DNA of 61,431 nucleotides from a bacterium (GTDB lineage Bacteria; Patescibacteriota; Minisyncoccia; Phycocordibacterales; UBA2100): NCBI GenBank assembly GCA_009924895.1, contig RFQR01000009.1, positions 1 to 61,431 of the forward strand, read 5' to 3'. Shown piece by piece: positions 9,336 to 19,850 of this stretch (position 1 is its first letter; each line of letters starts with the position of its first letter). The notes under the pieces were generated by a model. It saw only the letters and a program-made list of their open reading frames with translations, ran no database searches and was not told where the DNA came from. The position numbers and the translations under genes were made by a program.

Positions 9336-9641
9336 ATGTCGTTCTTCAGCTCGATCTGCGCCGTTTTCTCGGGATTCTCACAGCGTTGCGAAAACCGGCG
9401 TATACAGGATTCGTACGTCATGACGGTTGATTTCGTCATGGTGCCGAATCGGGGCTACGATGCCTTCGTGTGGCGTCAATCGAAAACAGGAGAAGGTCAC
9501 CTGGTCTCTGCCTTCGATTATCGCGGACAGCGCCTGTATGCGACAGCGCAGGAGGCGTTCAGCGTCGCAAAGAAAATCGCTAACGACTACTACGGAAAGA
9601 TCGTCATCGGCGAGAGAGCAGCGCACGCTGGGCTTCGCTGA
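9336..9641 (+). CDS. Small orphan protein (101 aa)
   Basis: SD 'gcgagg' before the ATG, own promoter and strong terminator. Confidence 0.6.
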   Translation: MSFFSSICAVFSGFSQRCENRRIQDSYVMTVDFVMVPNRGYDAFVWRQSKTGEGHLVSAFDYRGQRLYATAQEAFSVAKKIANDYYGKIVIGERAAHAGLR

Positions 9642-9657
9642 ACCCCGCCATGGCAAC

Positions 9658-9696
9658 GCCGACACCACTTAACCGTGGTGTCGGCGAATCTTTTTT
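9658..9696 (+). terminator. Intrinsic terminator
   Basis: GCCGACACCAC-TTAACC-GTGGTGTCGGC (perfect 11-bp stem) then GAATCTTTTTT. Confidence 0.92.
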
Positions 9697-9727
9697 AGTT
9701 ATCAAATCCTTGCTCTCCTGGTCAACT

Positions 9728-10426
9728 ATGCAGATTCTTGCAAATGATGGAGCCGGGGCGGACATTACACAGGGTTCAGAAAATGCCTCGGTTATGGTCG
9801 TGCCAGTCTCGCCACAAAAAAAGAATACGCGCACCCCTCTTTCAGTGCCGAAAAAGAAAATAGTATTGGCGAATCCAAAGCCACAGCGCGTCGCTTCTGC
9901 TGTTGTAGCCTCCACGAGTCCCCGTATTGAAGCAAAAGAAGTAGCACATGACGGAAGCGCGGTTCTCGTGATTTCAAACCTACCATCGCTTCCATCAAAA
10001 GTAATTTTATCGGTCGATGGATCGCCTTCGCCCGTTGTTATCGATGGGTGCGGTGAGTATACCGTGAAGACGCTCTCGCCGGGTACTCATGTTATCGAGC
10101 TTTCACTTACCGACGCTCCCATTGGGGGACCCCATGCATCGACTACCATTGTCGTGCCGCATGAACAGGCAACTCTTGCGCAGGCACCGGTATTCGAAGA
10201 GAGCTCTGACTCATCTTCTCGCCGCACACTGCACCTGCTTGCAACTGCTGGAATTCTTGGAATTGCGCTCATAAGCCTTCGTTACATGGGGTTGCGGCTC
10301 AGCGTCTTCCTTGCACTCGTTGGGCTCGGCTTTTTTGGAGTCATGAAAGATTCTGACGGCGCACATATACTAACCTCAGCAAAATCTGCTCATGACGAGC
10401 CTGAAGATTTGCATGTCTCCGGATAA
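9728..10426 (+). CDS. Hypothetical protein with predicted C-terminal TM segment
   Basis: 232 aa from the ATG at 9728; the longer ORF start at 9650 would lie upstream of the terminator. Confidence 0.6.
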   Translation: MQILANDGAGADITQGSENASVMVVPVSPQKKNTRTPLSVPKKKIVLANPKPQRVASAVVASTSPRIEAKEVAHDGSAVLVISNLPSLPSKVILSVDGSPSPVVIDGCGEYTVKTLSPGTHVIELSLTDAPIGGPHASTTIVVPHEQATLAQAPVFEESSDSSSRRTLHLLATAGILGIALISLRYMGLRLSVFLALVGLGFFGVMKDSDGAHILTSAKSAHDEPEDLHVSG

Positions 10427-10444
10427 TCAGTATAATGATGCCTC

Positions 10445-11077
10445 ATGTTGTCAATTACGGCACAAAAGCGCGATCCAAAGCACTCTCTAGACGCTCTGAG
10501 AAAGAGTGGCCTCGTCCCTGCAGTTGTCTATGGCAGGAAAGAGGAAAGTATGCCGATTGCTATTAGTGCTCGTGAATTTGAGCGACTCTTTAAGCAGGCA
10601 GGAGAGACCACGGTTGTTTCGGTAAATGGCATCGGTGAAAGTAAGGACACACTCATTCATGACGTGCAGATTCATCCGGTCTCAGGTTCTATCATCCACG
10701 CTGACTTTTACGCTCTTGAAAAAGGTAAGAAAGTTGAGCTCAATATCCCGCTCACCTTTGGGCAATCGCCCGCGGAAAAGAATGGCCTCATCGTGGTGAA
10801 ATCGCTCTACGAAATCGAGATCAAAGTTGCTCCCCACGAGATTCCACACACGCTTACCGTTGATCTCTCGAGCCTCGTGAATGTCGGTGATCACCTCACC
10901 GCGACTCAGATACCGTTGCCAAAAAGTGCCGAACTTATAACAGCTGCAGATGAAATCGTTGCTTCAGTGACTGAATTCAAGGAAGAGAAAGTTGAAGTCA
11001 CTCCTGCGTCTGGTCCCGTCGAAGGAGGTGTAGCTGCTCCTGCTACTGCACAGAAAAACGACGCGAAAGAGGAATAA
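10445..11077 (+). CDS. rplY: 50S ribosomal protein L25/Ctc
   Basis: LRKSGLVPAVVYGRKEE...VHPVSGSIIHADFYALEKGKKVELNIPL. Confidence 0.93.
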   Translation: MLSITAQKRDPKHSLDALRKSGLVPAVVYGRKEESMPIAISAREFERLFKQAGETTVVSVNGIGESKDTLIHDVQIHPVSGSIIHADFYALEKGKKVELNIPLTFGQSPAEKNGLIVVKSLYEIEIKVAPHEIPHTLTVDLSSLVNVGDHLTATQIPLPKSAELITAADEIVASVTEFKEEKVEVTPASGPVEGGVAAPATAQKNDAKEE

Positions 11078-11106
11078 CGTTCGTACGTCAGCTATACTGC
11101 ATGCAT

Positions 11107-12375
11107 ATGCGGCGCCTTTGCGTCTTGTTTTTTCTTGCGGTCTGTATCCCGCTTTCACTTCGAGCAGAAACTCTTGAAGAGCGTCGCGCACGCCTTCAGC
11201 AGCAGCTTGCGTCGATTGAGAGCGATATTGATCAAAAGCGTGGTGTCTTGAGCCAAAAGCAGTCCGAACGAAAGAGTCTTGAACGTGACATTTCTATACT
11301 CACGAATAAAATAGATATCGCGAAGTCGCAAATTAAAGCGCGCGACATCGCACTTTCGAAAATTGCAGATGATATTTCTGAAAAAGAGTCGGCGATTGCT
11401 GATGTTGATGATCGAATCACTATAAACGAATCCTCGCTTGCGGAGCTCTTGCGCCGTACGCGCGAACTCGATGACCGATCACTCGTTGCCGTTGCGCTTT
11501 CTGAGTCGGTCTCCGCAGTTTTTGAAGACGTGGACCGGTATGAAGCAATTCGCTCCGCGCTGCGTGACTCGTTTGAGAAACTGAATGGGCTGCGTTCCGA
11601 CCTCTCGATGCGCAAGGCGGTTCTTGAGGATAAAAAAGGCGAGGAAGAGGAATTGAAGCGCGCACAGGTGGTGGAAAAGCAAGCAATAGAGCGGCGTGAA
11701 AAAGAAAAGAAAACAATACTGACAGAGACAAAGGGGCAAGAAAAAGCATATCAAAAAATCATTGCCGATCAGGAAAAACAAGCGGCTGCAATACGTGCGG
11801 CATTGTTTGACCTGCGCGACTCGAGTGCGATTTCCTTTGGTACTGCACTCAAGTATGCACAAGAAGCTTCTGCCATAACCGGAGTGCGCCCGGCACTTAT
11901 TCTCGGTATTCTTCGTGAGGAGACGAATTTAGGGCAAAACATAGGAAAGGGTAATTGGCGCGTTGATATGAAGTCGCCGCGGGACACTGAACCATTCACA
12001 CTTATTTGCGCAGAACTTGGACTTGATCCCGACAAGATGCCGGTATCAAAAAAGCCGAGTTATGGCTGGGGAGGTGCGATGGGTCCTGCGCAGTTTATAC
12101 CATCGACATGGATCCTGTATAAAAAACGCATCGCAGAGGTGACGGGTCAGAATCCACCAAATCCATGGGATGCGCGCACTGCGATTTTTGCTACAGCGCT
12201 CCTCATGAAAGACAACGGTGCAGCAGCAGGCGATCGAGCTTCGGAGCGCCTCGCAGCCCTTCGCTACTTGGCGGGATGGAATAATGCAAACAAACGGACC
12301 TATGCCTTTTATGGAGACGACGTGATGGAGTTTGCTGACGAGTACCAGAAACAGATTGATATTTTAGGCGGTTAG
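11107..12375 (+). CDS. Coiled-coil protein with C-terminal lytic transglycosylase-like domain
   Basis: Signal peptide, long coiled coil, then ILGILREETNLGQNIGKGN...GWGGAMGPAQFIPSTW. Confidence 0.82.
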   Translation: MRRLCVLFFLAVCIPLSLRAETLEERRARLQQQLASIESDIDQKRGVLSQKQSERKSLERDISILTNKIDIAKSQIKARDIALSKIADDISEKESAIADVDDRITINESSLAELLRRTRELDDRSLVAVALSESVSAVFEDVDRYEAIRSALRDSFEKLNGLRSDLSMRKAVLEDKKGEEEELKRAQVVEKQAIERREKEKKTILTETKGQEKAYQKIIADQEKQAAAIRAALFDLRDSSAISFGTALKYAQEASAITGVRPALILGILREETNLGQNIGKGNWRVDMKSPRDTEPFTLICAELGLDPDKMPVSKKPSYGWGGAMGPAQFIPSTWILYKKRIAEVTGQNPPNPWDARTAIFATALLMKDNGAAAGDRASERLAALRYLAGWNNANKRTYAFYGDDVMEFADEYQKQIDILGG

Positions 12376-12440
12376 CTGGCGTTTTCATGCTTTGTGTGAA
12401 ATAATTCGCTTGTTGCCCCTTTGGGCTTTTTTCATTGCTT

Positions 12441-14225
12441 ATGGAGATTCGAAATATTGCCATTATTGCCCACGTCGATCACGGGAAGACAACGCTTACT
12501 GACGCCCTTATGCGTCAGTGTGGTGCCGTTGAAGAAGGTGTTTCAATGGACTCAAACAAGCTTGAGCAAGAGCGAGGTATTACCATCTATGCCAAAAACA
12601 CGAGTGTCCAGTACAAAGGTACAAAAATTAACATTGTTGACACCCCGGGACATGCGGACTTTGGTTCTGAAGTTGAACGCGTACTTCGTTCGATTGACTC
12701 GGTGCTTCTCGTAGTTGACGCGCAAGAGGGGCCCATGCCGCAAACACGCTTTGTTCTGAAAAAATCACTTGAGCTTGGACTCAAACCAATCGTTGTTATC
12801 AACAAAATCGACAAGCCTGCCGCAAACCCAAAACACTGCGAGGATCTTGTACTTGAACTTTTTCTTGAACTTGGCGCATCAGATGAGCAAGCAGATTTTC
12901 CAATCGTCTATGCGATTGGTCGCCAGGGAATTGCCAAGAAAAAACTGACTGATGAGTCAACTGATCTTACGCCACTCCTTGATACTATTGTGGAGAAAGT
13001 GCCAATTGCGTCAAACGCGCCCTCCGATGCCCCGCTTCGGGCGCAGTCGTTTAATCTCGCCTATGATAACTTTGTGGGACGCATGGCAGTCTGTCGTATT
13101 TACCAGGGTACTGTTCGCCTTGGACAGCAGGCATTTGTAAAAAAAGAAGGGCGAGCCGCACGTGCTGGTAAAATTATCAAACTTTTTACGTTTAATGGCG
13201 TGCAGCGAGTCGAAACCGAAAGCGCATCCTCAGGTGACATTGTCATGATTGCAGGCTTTGCTGACATTGACATTGGAGAAACCATCGCTGATAGCGCCGA
13301 TACCGAAGCACTGCCAGGCATCGCTGTTGATGAACCAACGATCACACTCGACTTTTTGGTCAACAACTCACCGTTTGCTGGCAAAGAGGGTAAATACGTT
13401 ACCTCGCGACAGATTCGTGATCGCCTCGAAAAAGAACTTGAAATAAACGTTGGACTCCGCGTTTCATTTGATTCGGGCGACACCTATAAAGTATCTGGTC
13501 GCGGTGAACTCCATGTTGCTATTCTTTTGGAAAACATGCGTCGCGAAGGGTACGAAATGCAAGTGTCACAGCCACAAGTTATTGTGCGAGAAGAGAATGG
13601 TGAGACGGTAGAGCCATTTGAGGAAGTTATCATCGATACTCCACAGGAATATCAGGGTGCCATTATCGAACGTCTTGGTAATCGTGGTTTTGTGATGCAG
13701 AATATGCTCGTTCACGAGCAATCTGTTCGACTTATTTTTGAAGGACCGACTCGCGGGCTTCTCGGGTATCGCAACCAATTCATTATTGATACCAAGGGCG
13801 AGGGGATTATGGCATCACGCGTTACAGGGTTCAAACATTTCACCGGTACGATCAGTAAACGCGCTACGGGCTCGATGATATCTATGGCAACCGGTAAGGC
13901 GCTCGGATTTTCACTGTGGAACCTGCAGGATCGCGGTGTGCTATACATAACACCCGCAACTGAAGTATATGAAGGCATGGTTATCGGTAACACGTCAAAG
14001 GGAGAAGAGATGACCGTAAACCCGACAAAAAATAAAAATCTGACGAACGTCCGCTCATCAGGCACCGACGAAGCGATTGTACTTATCCCACCATTTACGC
14101 TTACGATTGAGCGCGGACTTGAAGTTATGTCAGATGATGAATATCTCGAAATAACACCCGTATCAGTGCGCCTGCGCAAAAAGTTTTTGACTGAAAGCGA
14201 GAGAGCAAAGCAGAAGCGAACATAG
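12441..14225 (+). CDS. typA: GTP-binding protein TypA/BipA
   Basis: [54 protein letters not shown]. Confidence 0.97.
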   Translation: MEIRNIAIIAHVDHGKTTLTDALMRQCGAVEEGVSMDSNKLEQERGITIYAKNTSVQYKGTKINIVDTPGHADFGSEVERVLRSIDSVLLVVDAQEGPMPQTRFVLKKSLELGLKPIVVINKIDKPAANPKHCEDLVLELFLELGASDEQADFPIVYAIGRQGIAKKKLTDESTDLTPLLDTIVEKVPIASNAPSDAPLRAQSFNLAYDNFVGRMAVCRIYQGTVRLGQQAFVKKEGRAARAGKIIKLFTFNGVQRVETESASSGDIVMIAGFADIDIGETIADSADTEALPGIAVDEPTITLDFLVNNSPFAGKEGKYVTSRQIRDRLEKELEINVGLRVSFDSGDTYKVSGRGELHVAILLENMRREGYEMQVSQPQVIVREENGETVEPFEEVIIDTPQEYQGAIIERLGNRGFVMQNMLVHEQSVRLIFEGPTRGLLGYRNQFIIDTKGEGIMASRVTGFKHFTGTISKRATGSMISMATGKALGFSLWNLQDRGVLYITPATEVYEGMVIGNTSKGEEMTVNPTKNKNLTNVRSSGTDEAIVLIPPFTLTIERGLEVMSDDEYLEITPVSVRLRKKFLTESERAKQKRT

Positions 14226-14240
14226 CGTATACTGCATACC

Positions 14241-15443
14241 ATGCTCGAAAAACGAGTATTGCCGGTGTTGTTTGTGACGCTCCTCCTCGATATGGTTGGT
14301 ATTGGGATGGTGCTGCCGCTTGTTCCGATTCTTTTTACCGACCCCTCATCTCCGTCATTTCTCTTGCACGCATATCCAGAAACGAGTTGGTACTTCATCG
14401 CGGGTCTCATTACCGCACTATTTGGCATCATGCAATTTTTTGCCGCTCCGATATTGGGTGAACTTTCTGACATCTACGGCCGCAAGAAGCTACTCACACT
14501 TGGCGTAGGAGTGCTCGCGGTATCTCAGATTTTTTTTGGCTTTGGCATTGAGATAGGCTCGCTGGCACTTATTCTCGTGAGTCGCGTCGTGGCGGGACTT
14601 GCCGGCGCGAATTTTTCTATCGTCCAAGCAACTATTGCTGACGTCTCACCCCCCGAGCACCGTGCACGAAATTTTGGTCTTATCGGTGCGGCATTTGGAC
14701 TTGGATTTATTATCGGTCCGCTCTTAGGTGGGTGGATAGCGCATGCTACTGATAACCCTGCGGCGCCGTTTTGGTTTGCGGGAGTGCTGGGTGTGCTTAA
14801 TATGTTGTCAATTTCGTTCTTTCTTCACGAAACACGTACCGAAACAAAGGCTGCAAAGAGCTTTACGTGGTTTAAAGGTATACACAACATCCAGACAGCG
14901 CTCAGTGACGCGACACTCCGCCCGTACTACCTGAGCCTCTTTTTATACATGTCTGGGTTTGTATTCTTTACCTCGTTTTCTGGGGTTTTTGTGGTGAAGC
15001 ACTTTAATTTTACGCCAGCCGAGGTGGGTACTTATTTCGGAATTTTTGGTTTCTGGATGGTGGTGACACAAGGATTGGTTTTGCGCTTTGTAACCAAACT
15101 GTACTCTCCGCGGCAGATTGTTATGGTCACTATGCCAACGATTGCAGCTGTCCTCGTTCTTTTTCCGTTTGTACCGTCGGTTACGGTACTCTATACGCTC
15201 TTGCCGTTTATTGCGATGCCGCAAGGTCTCACTATGGCGAATCTTTCCGCGCTGATAAGTACGAACGCATCGGGGGAGAAACAAGGCGCAACGCTTGGTA
15301 TCAGCGGATCCTTGACTGCACTCTCGCAGGGGGTAATGCCAATAATTGCGGGCGCCCTCTCTGGTGTCTTTGGTATCGGGATTCCTTTTGTTGTTGGCGC
15401 ATGTGCGATGTTGTGTGGATGGAGTGTATTGCGTAAAAGCTAG
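14241..15443 (+). CDS. MFS transporter (tetracycline-resistance-like fold)
   Basis: [18 protein letters not shown]...[14 protein letters not shown]...[13 protein letters not shown]. Confidence 0.9.
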   Translation: MLEKRVLPVLFVTLLLDMVGIGMVLPLVPILFTDPSSPSFLLHAYPETSWYFIAGLITALFGIMQFFAAPILGELSDIYGRKKLLTLGVGVLAVSQIFFGFGIEIGSLALILVSRVVAGLAGANFSIVQATIADVSPPEHRARNFGLIGAAFGLGFIIGPLLGGWIAHATDNPAAPFWFAGVLGVLNMLSISFFLHETRTETKAAKSFTWFKGIHNIQTALSDATLRPYYLSLFLYMSGFVFFTSFSGVFVVKHFNFTPAEVGTYFGIFGFWMVVTQGLVLRFVTKLYSPRQIVMVTMPTIAAVLVLFPFVPSVTVLYTLLPFIAMPQGLTMANLSALISTNASGEKQGATLGISGSLTALSQGVMPIIAGALSGVFGIGIPFVVGACAMLCGWSVLRKS

Positions 15444-15457
15444 ATACGTTGTATAAA
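15429..15457 (+). promoter_or_regulatory. Predicted promoter overlapping 3' end of MFS gene
   Basis: TTGCGT - 17 nt - TATAAA. Confidence 0.5.
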
Positions 15458-15501
15458 ATAAACCGCAACACGAGGGTGTGTTGCTCAAAAGGAGAGAAGT
15501 G

Positions 15502-15885
15502 ATGTTCTTGCAACTTCTTGCGCAGGCGTCAGTCGCTGCTATCGCGATCACAACCGTTGTCTTCGCCCTGGGTGATTGGCAAAGTCCGGAAAACCGGATT
15601 CGGTATCATCGACGTCGGCTCAAAGCATTCAACGCAGAAGCGCGTCCGTGGCGTGCCAAACGGCGTCAAGCCTTGATGGAGGTTGAAGCTCTTCAGTCCC
15701 GCCATAAATCTGGAGAGGATGTTGACGCCCTGATTCAATACTACACCGAGGAAGTCGTCCGCTATGACGACATCATCGCGTATATCGCTGAGTCGGTGAC
15801 GTACCACGAGGAGTGCATCGCGGTCGCGCGTGGAGATGCCGACACGCAGCGTGGCGAACAAATGAACGCAACGCTCACCACATAA
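15502..15885 (+). CDS. Small orphan protein with N-terminal TM
   Basis: SD 'aaggagag' before ATG 15502; strong hairpin follows. Confidence 0.65.
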   Translation: MFLQLLAQASVAAIAITTVVFALGDWQSPENRIRYHRRRLKAFNAEARPWRAKRRQALMEVEALQSRHKSGEDVDALIQYYTEEVVRYDDIIAYIAESVTYHEECIAVARGDADTQRGEQMNATLTT

Positions 15886-15890
15886 ACTTC

Positions 15891-15930
15891 GCAGGCGGTT
15901 TCCGGAAAAGGAAACCGCCTGCATTGTTGT
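15891..15930 (+). terminator. Intrinsic terminator between convergent genes
   Basis: GCAGGCGGTTTCC-GGAAAA-GGAAACCGCCTGC, perfect 13-bp stem, ATTGTTGT tail. Confidence 0.8.
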
Positions 15931-15946
15931 GCACCTTATCGGATAC

Positions 15947-16393
15947 TTACAGACCGATAGAACCGTTTCCATCTGACGGACGATTTTCTTCCATGGTCGA
16001 ACCGCATGCCTTTACAGCACTTTTTGCGGTATTCCATGCATTGGTGCGAGCGGTTTTGAGGGCGGCGTGAGCTTTCTTTGCTGCGTCCTCGTACGCCTTC
16101 AACGCTGCCTTGCGAGCTGCAGCATGAGCTTTTGAGTCGCTCGTGCCCCAGGCGTCGTTGAGTGCAGATTTGCGAGCAGCAAGAGCAGTACTCATTGCAG
16201 ATGAGTAGGCGCTAAATGCGTCCATAACTGCCTGTTCTCGCGCATTCACTGCCGTTTGAACACACTGGATATTGACCTGTGGTCGTGTGGTGGCAGAAAC
16301 GGCACCTGTCGCAGGTACACCAGTTTGAGCAAATGCCAAAACAGGCGAGAGTGCGAGCGCTGCTGTTGCGCTGATAGTTGCAATCTTATGCAT
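15947..16393 (-). CDS. Secreted Ala-rich helical protein
   Basis: Signal peptide MHKIATISATAALALSPVLAFAQ; Ala/Lys helical body with two Cys. Confidence 0.7.
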   Translation of the reverse strand: MHKIATISATAALALSPVLAFAQTGVPATGAVSATTRPQVNIQCVQTAVNAREQAVMDAFSAYSSAMSTALAARKSALNDAWGTSDSKAHAAARKAALKAYEDAAKKAHAALKTARTNAWNTAKSAVKACGSTMEENRPSDGNGSIGL

Positions 16394-16463
16394 ACAATAT
16401 GTATAATTATTAAAAATTTATTAATGTCGACAGTATGGCAGACGTATAAGACCCTGTCTATCT

Positions 16464-16491
16464 TACAAAAAGAGCCGGGGGAACCCGGCTC
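16464..16491 (-). terminator. Intrinsic terminator for 16499 ORF
   Basis: On minus strand GAGCCGGG-TTCC-CCCGGCTC-TTTTTG. Confidence 0.88.
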
Positions 16492-16498
16492 GGAACGT

Positions 16499-16888
16499 TC
16501 AATTGATTTTTGGACGTAGCGCTACACAGTAGACAGTAGGGCAGGTGCGGCCGTAAGTCTTGCCCGCACATACCAAGTCATGGTCTACGTCAGGGAGGGG
16601 CACGTCCTCGCGAAGTTCGACAAGGGGAGGAATCGGGCACCATTGACCGTCAATAAACACCTTTCGTTCTTTCACATTAACGTTTGTCGCGCGACACTCG
16701 CCCATGTTATCGCAGCATGATCTCATAGAACCATCTTTTTGTCGCCGGAGCGCATCAATGCTTCCGTATTTGTGATACTCCATGTGTCGGTAGCCATAAT
16801 CTCCAATACTCCCGTTTTCTGCAGAGGCAGTAGTTGTGCTGCTGAGAACAAGAACGCCGACAAAAGACAGTGTTCGAAACAGAGACAT
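16499..16888 (-). CDS. Secreted Cys-rich small protein
   Basis: MSLFRTLSFVGVLVLSSTTTASAENG signal peptide; SD 'aggagaa' upstream; CCDNMGEC...WCPI...C..C..C. Confidence 0.7.
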   Translation of the reverse strand: MSLFRTLSFVGVLVLSSTTTASAENGSIGDYGYRHMEYHKYGSIDALRRQKDGSMRSCCDNMGECRATNVNVKERKVFIDGQWCPIPPLVELREDVPLPDVDHDLVCAGKTYGRTCPTVYCVALRPKIN

Positions 16889-16978
16889 ATGCGTTCTCCT
16901 GTACCGTGTAGTTTCTTTCTGGAGCCTACACCTCTCGGCAGTAGTCTGCAAGAAAAATATGTGGTACAGTCTAGGGTA

Positions 16979-17551
16979 ATGATGAATATCAAAGTACTGT
17001 TAGGGAGCACGCGACCGAATCGTTTTGCAGACAAGCCGGGTGAATGGATTCTTTCCAAGCTACAGCAGAATCGAGAAGTTTCTGCGGGACTCGTTGATTT
17101 GCGCGACTATCCAATGCCATTTTTCAACGAACCGGTCTCGCCGAGCTCGGCGACGGAACCGTTTACCAATCCGGCAGTGCAGGCGTTTACGAAAAAAATT
17201 GAAGAGGCGGATGGGTTCATCATCGTGACTCCAGAGTATAATCACGGCATTCCTGCTGTTTTGAAAAATGCACTCGATTACGTCTATCAAGGTTGGCAGA
17301 AAAAACCGGTTGCGTATGTGGCGTATGGGTGGACGACCGGAGGCGCTCGTGCCGTGCAGCAGCTCAAACATATTTCGCTCGAACTCCAGATGGTGCCGGT
17401 GCATCGCTCGGTTCATATCGTGAATTTCAAATCATTTATCGATACAAGCGGAGTCTTTCAAAGCGAGTCTTTTGAAAAAAGCGGTGATCAGCTGCTCGAG
17501 CAGCTCCTGTGGTGGGCGCGCATTTTACAGGATGCAAGAAAAACGACATGA
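16979..17551 (+). CDS. NADPH-dependent FMN reductase family protein
   Basis: IKVLLGSTRPNRFADKPGEWI...VTPEYNHGIPAVLKNALDYVY. Confidence 0.9.
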   Translation: MMNIKVLLGSTRPNRFADKPGEWILSKLQQNREVSAGLVDLRDYPMPFFNEPVSPSSATEPFTNPAVQAFTKKIEEADGFIIVTPEYNHGIPAVLKNALDYVYQGWQKKPVAYVAYGWTTGGARAVQQLKHISLELQMVPVHRSVHIVNFKSFIDTSGVFQSESFEKSGDQLLEQLLWWARILQDARKTT

Positions 17552-18828
17552 ACAACCCATGGGAGCGCGCTCTCGCTCAGTTACAGAGAGCGGCTGAAAC
17601 GCTCTCGCTTACGGCGGCCCTCCACAAACGCCTCCAAGAAACTGACCGCATGATTGAAGTCTCGGTACCGGTCGAAATGGACTCGGGCGAGACAAAAGTG
17701 TTTCGCGGATACCGCGTGCAGCACAATAATCTGTGCGGCCCCTACAAAGGCGGCCTGCGCTATCATCCTCAGGTCGACCTTGACGAAGCAAAGGCGCTCG
17801 CGTTTTGGATGACGATGAAAAACGCGGTTGTAGACGTGCCGTTTGGAGGAGGAAAAGGCGGTGTTGCCGTCGATCCCAAAACACTTTCAGAAAAAGAACT
17901 CGAAAGACTGACTCGCGAATTTACCCGTAAACTCGCGCCGGTTATTGGTGCGCATTTGGATGTCCCTGCTCCTGATGTCAACACGAATAGCACGATCATG
18001 AATTGGATTGCTGACGAATACGGGCTTCAGGTGGGCGAACGCGTGCCAGGGGTAGTGACCGGAAAACCAGTTCGAGAAGGGGGGAGTGAAGGGAGGACCG
18101 AGGCCACGGGTCTTGGCGGTGCCTATACACTTCTCGCCCTTTTGCCGCAAATTACCAAAAAAACCCCGAGCGAGCTCACGGTGGCAGTACAAGGATTTGG
18201 CAACGTTGGCTCGCACGTTGCTCGCTTCCTCATTGATTGGGGTTTTAAAGTCGTTGCGCTCTCCGACTCACGCGGCGGCGTATACATCCCGGGAGGTATT
18301 ACCGATATCGATGCTATTGAGCGATGTAAAGAAGAGAAAGGGAAGCTTGCGGGATGCTATTGCGTAGGCTCGGTGTGTGACGTTTCAAATCGAGAAGTGC
18401 TGAATGGCAGGGATCTCTCATCAACCGATATTTTGGAACTCCCAGTAGATATTATTGTTCCTGCAGCGCTCGAGAATGCTATCACTGCGGACAATGCCTC
18501 TCGTATCAAAGCAAAAATAGTTCTTGAGATGGCAAATGGACCTACTACACTTGAGGCGGATACGATTCTTGCACAAAATGGTGTGACGGTTATTCCTGAT
18601 ATTTTGGCTAACGCGGGTGGTGTGGCTGTTTCGTACTTTGAATGGCTACAGAATGAGCGTCATGAGGCATGGAACAAAGATGATGTGTTCGAAAAACTGA
18701 AAGACAAAATGGAGAAAGCGGCAAATGCCGTGTATACTTCATCAACCAGTCGGGGTATTACGCTCCGTCAGGCGGCCTATGTTGTCGCCCTCGAGCGATT
18801 ATTAGAAGCATTTAGTAAAAAAATATAA
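17548..18828 (+). CDS. gdhA: Glutamate dehydrogenase (Glu/Leu/Phe/Val family)
   Basis: YKGGLRYHPQVDLDEAKALAFWMTMKNAVVDVPFGGGKGGV...VQGFGNVGSHVARFL; ATGA overlap with preceding gene. Confidence 0.95.
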   Translation: MNNPWERALAQLQRAAETLSLTAALHKRLQETDRMIEVSVPVEMDSGETKVFRGYRVQHNNLCGPYKGGLRYHPQVDLDEAKALAFWMTMKNAVVDVPFGGGKGGVAVDPKTLSEKELERLTREFTRKLAPVIGAHLDVPAPDVNTNSTIMNWIADEYGLQVGERVPGVVTGKPVREGGSEGRTEATGLGGAYTLLALLPQITKKTPSELTVAVQGFGNVGSHVARFLIDWGFKVVALSDSRGGVYIPGGITDIDAIERCKEEKGKLAGCYCVGSVCDVSNREVLNGRDLSSTDILELPVDIIVPAALENAITADNASRIKAKIVLEMANGPTTLEADTILAQNGVTVIPDILANAGGVAVSYFEWLQNERHEAWNKDDVFEKLKDKMEKAANAVYTSSTSRGITLRQAAYVVALERLLEAFSKKI

Positions 18829-18832
18829 TACT

Positions 18833-19348
18833 ATGAATGAAATTTACACCTATACGGTACCGACGTTTATCAAAATGCTCGGTGGTCTTAAGAATGTGCT
18901 GAACAAGTGTGAGCAGTTTGCTCACGAGAAGGGAATGACGGATGCTGAATTTTTGGAGAGTCGTCTCGTGCCTGACATGTTTCCATTTTCGCGTCAGATT
19001 CAAATTGCGTCTGATAATGCAAAAGGTGCAGTTGCGCGTTTGACTGGACAAGAGGCACCAAAATACGAAGACACCGAAGCAACGTTTTCAGAACTTCAGG
19101 CGCGAATTGATAAAACGCTTGCATATGTGCAGTCAGTTCCTGAATCAGCGTTTGCACATGCTGCGGAGCAGAAAATCACCCTTCCGTACTTTCCCGGTAA
19201 GTTCATGAACGGGTTTGGCTATACCTGTGAGTATGTGCTGCCAAACTTCTTCTTCCATGTTACGACGGCGTACGCAATCGCACGCATGAAAGGTGTTGGT
19301 CTGGGTAAAATGGATTATCTCAACGGCCTTCCACTCCAAGACTTGTAA
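18833..19348 (+). CDS. DUF1993-like protein
   Basis: TVPTFIKMLGGLKNVLNKCEQFA...PDMFPFSRQIQIASDNAKGAVARLTGQE. Confidence 0.82.
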   Translation: MNEIYTYTVPTFIKMLGGLKNVLNKCEQFAHEKGMTDAEFLESRLVPDMFPFSRQIQIASDNAKGAVARLTGQEAPKYEDTEATFSELQARIDKTLAYVQSVPESAFAHAAEQKITLPYFPGKFMNGFGYTCEYVLPNFFFHVTTAYAIARMKGVGLGKMDYLNGLPLQDL

Positions 19349-19388
19349 GGGTCGATCTATAAAAGAAACAAAAGATCGACGTGAGTAC

Positions 19389-19427
19389 CAGTACCCTATT
19401 TGCGAATTATTCGCAAATAGGGTACTG
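19389..19427. promoter_or_regulatory. 39-bp perfect palindromic operator upstream of fur-like gene
   Basis: CAGTACCCTATTTGCGAAT-T-ATTCGCAAATAGGGTACTG: 19-bp arms around one central base. Confidence 0.9.
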
Positions 19428-19434
19428 TACGTAT

Positions 19435-19848
19435 ATGAAAGAAAGTATCGAGCACAAAGCGCTTCGAGAACGAGGGTTGAGGATCACCCAGCCTCGGATT
19501 GTCGTCTATCGAGCGCTCGCTGACGTGAAAGCACCGCTTACTGCGCAGGAAATCGTGCATTCCGCACGCCTTGTGGATCAGGCCACCGTATACCGAACTC
19601 TCGAATTGTTTGTTGAGGCAGGCATTGCTCGTAAGGTAAACTTACAGTCTGGATTGGTGCGGTACGAATTGAATAGTGACGATCATCATCATTTAACGTG
19701 TACTCGGTGCGAGCGAGTCGAAGATTTTCGTGGTTGCCATGTTGAAAAAATTTCTTCTCATGCACTTGCACACTCGCGTTTTTTTTCTACAATCACCAGT
19801 CATTCTTTAGAGTTGTTCGGCCTCTGTAATTCGTGCTCACGCACATAA
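19435..19848 (+). CDS. Fur-family metalloregulator (Zur-like candidate)
   Basis: RERGLRITQPRIVVYRALAD...VDQATVYRTLELFVEAGIARKV...DDHHHLTCTRCERVEDF...LCNSC. Confidence 0.9.
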   Translation: MKESIEHKALRERGLRITQPRIVVYRALADVKAPLTAQEIVHSARLVDQATVYRTLELFVEAGIARKVNLQSGLVRYELNSDDHHHLTCTRCERVEDFRGCHVEKISSHALAHSRFFSTITSHSLELFGLCNSCSRT

Positions 19849-19850
19849 GT

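Noticed and set aside
12415-12432. GCCC-CTTT-GGGC-TTTTTT hairpin before typA as an attenuator
   Set aside because: Only a 4-bp stem; probably too weak to call.
15947-16393. Ala/Lys-rich secreted protein as a histone-like or antifreeze protein
   Set aside because: Composition alone is not adequate evidence; left as a secreted helical protein.
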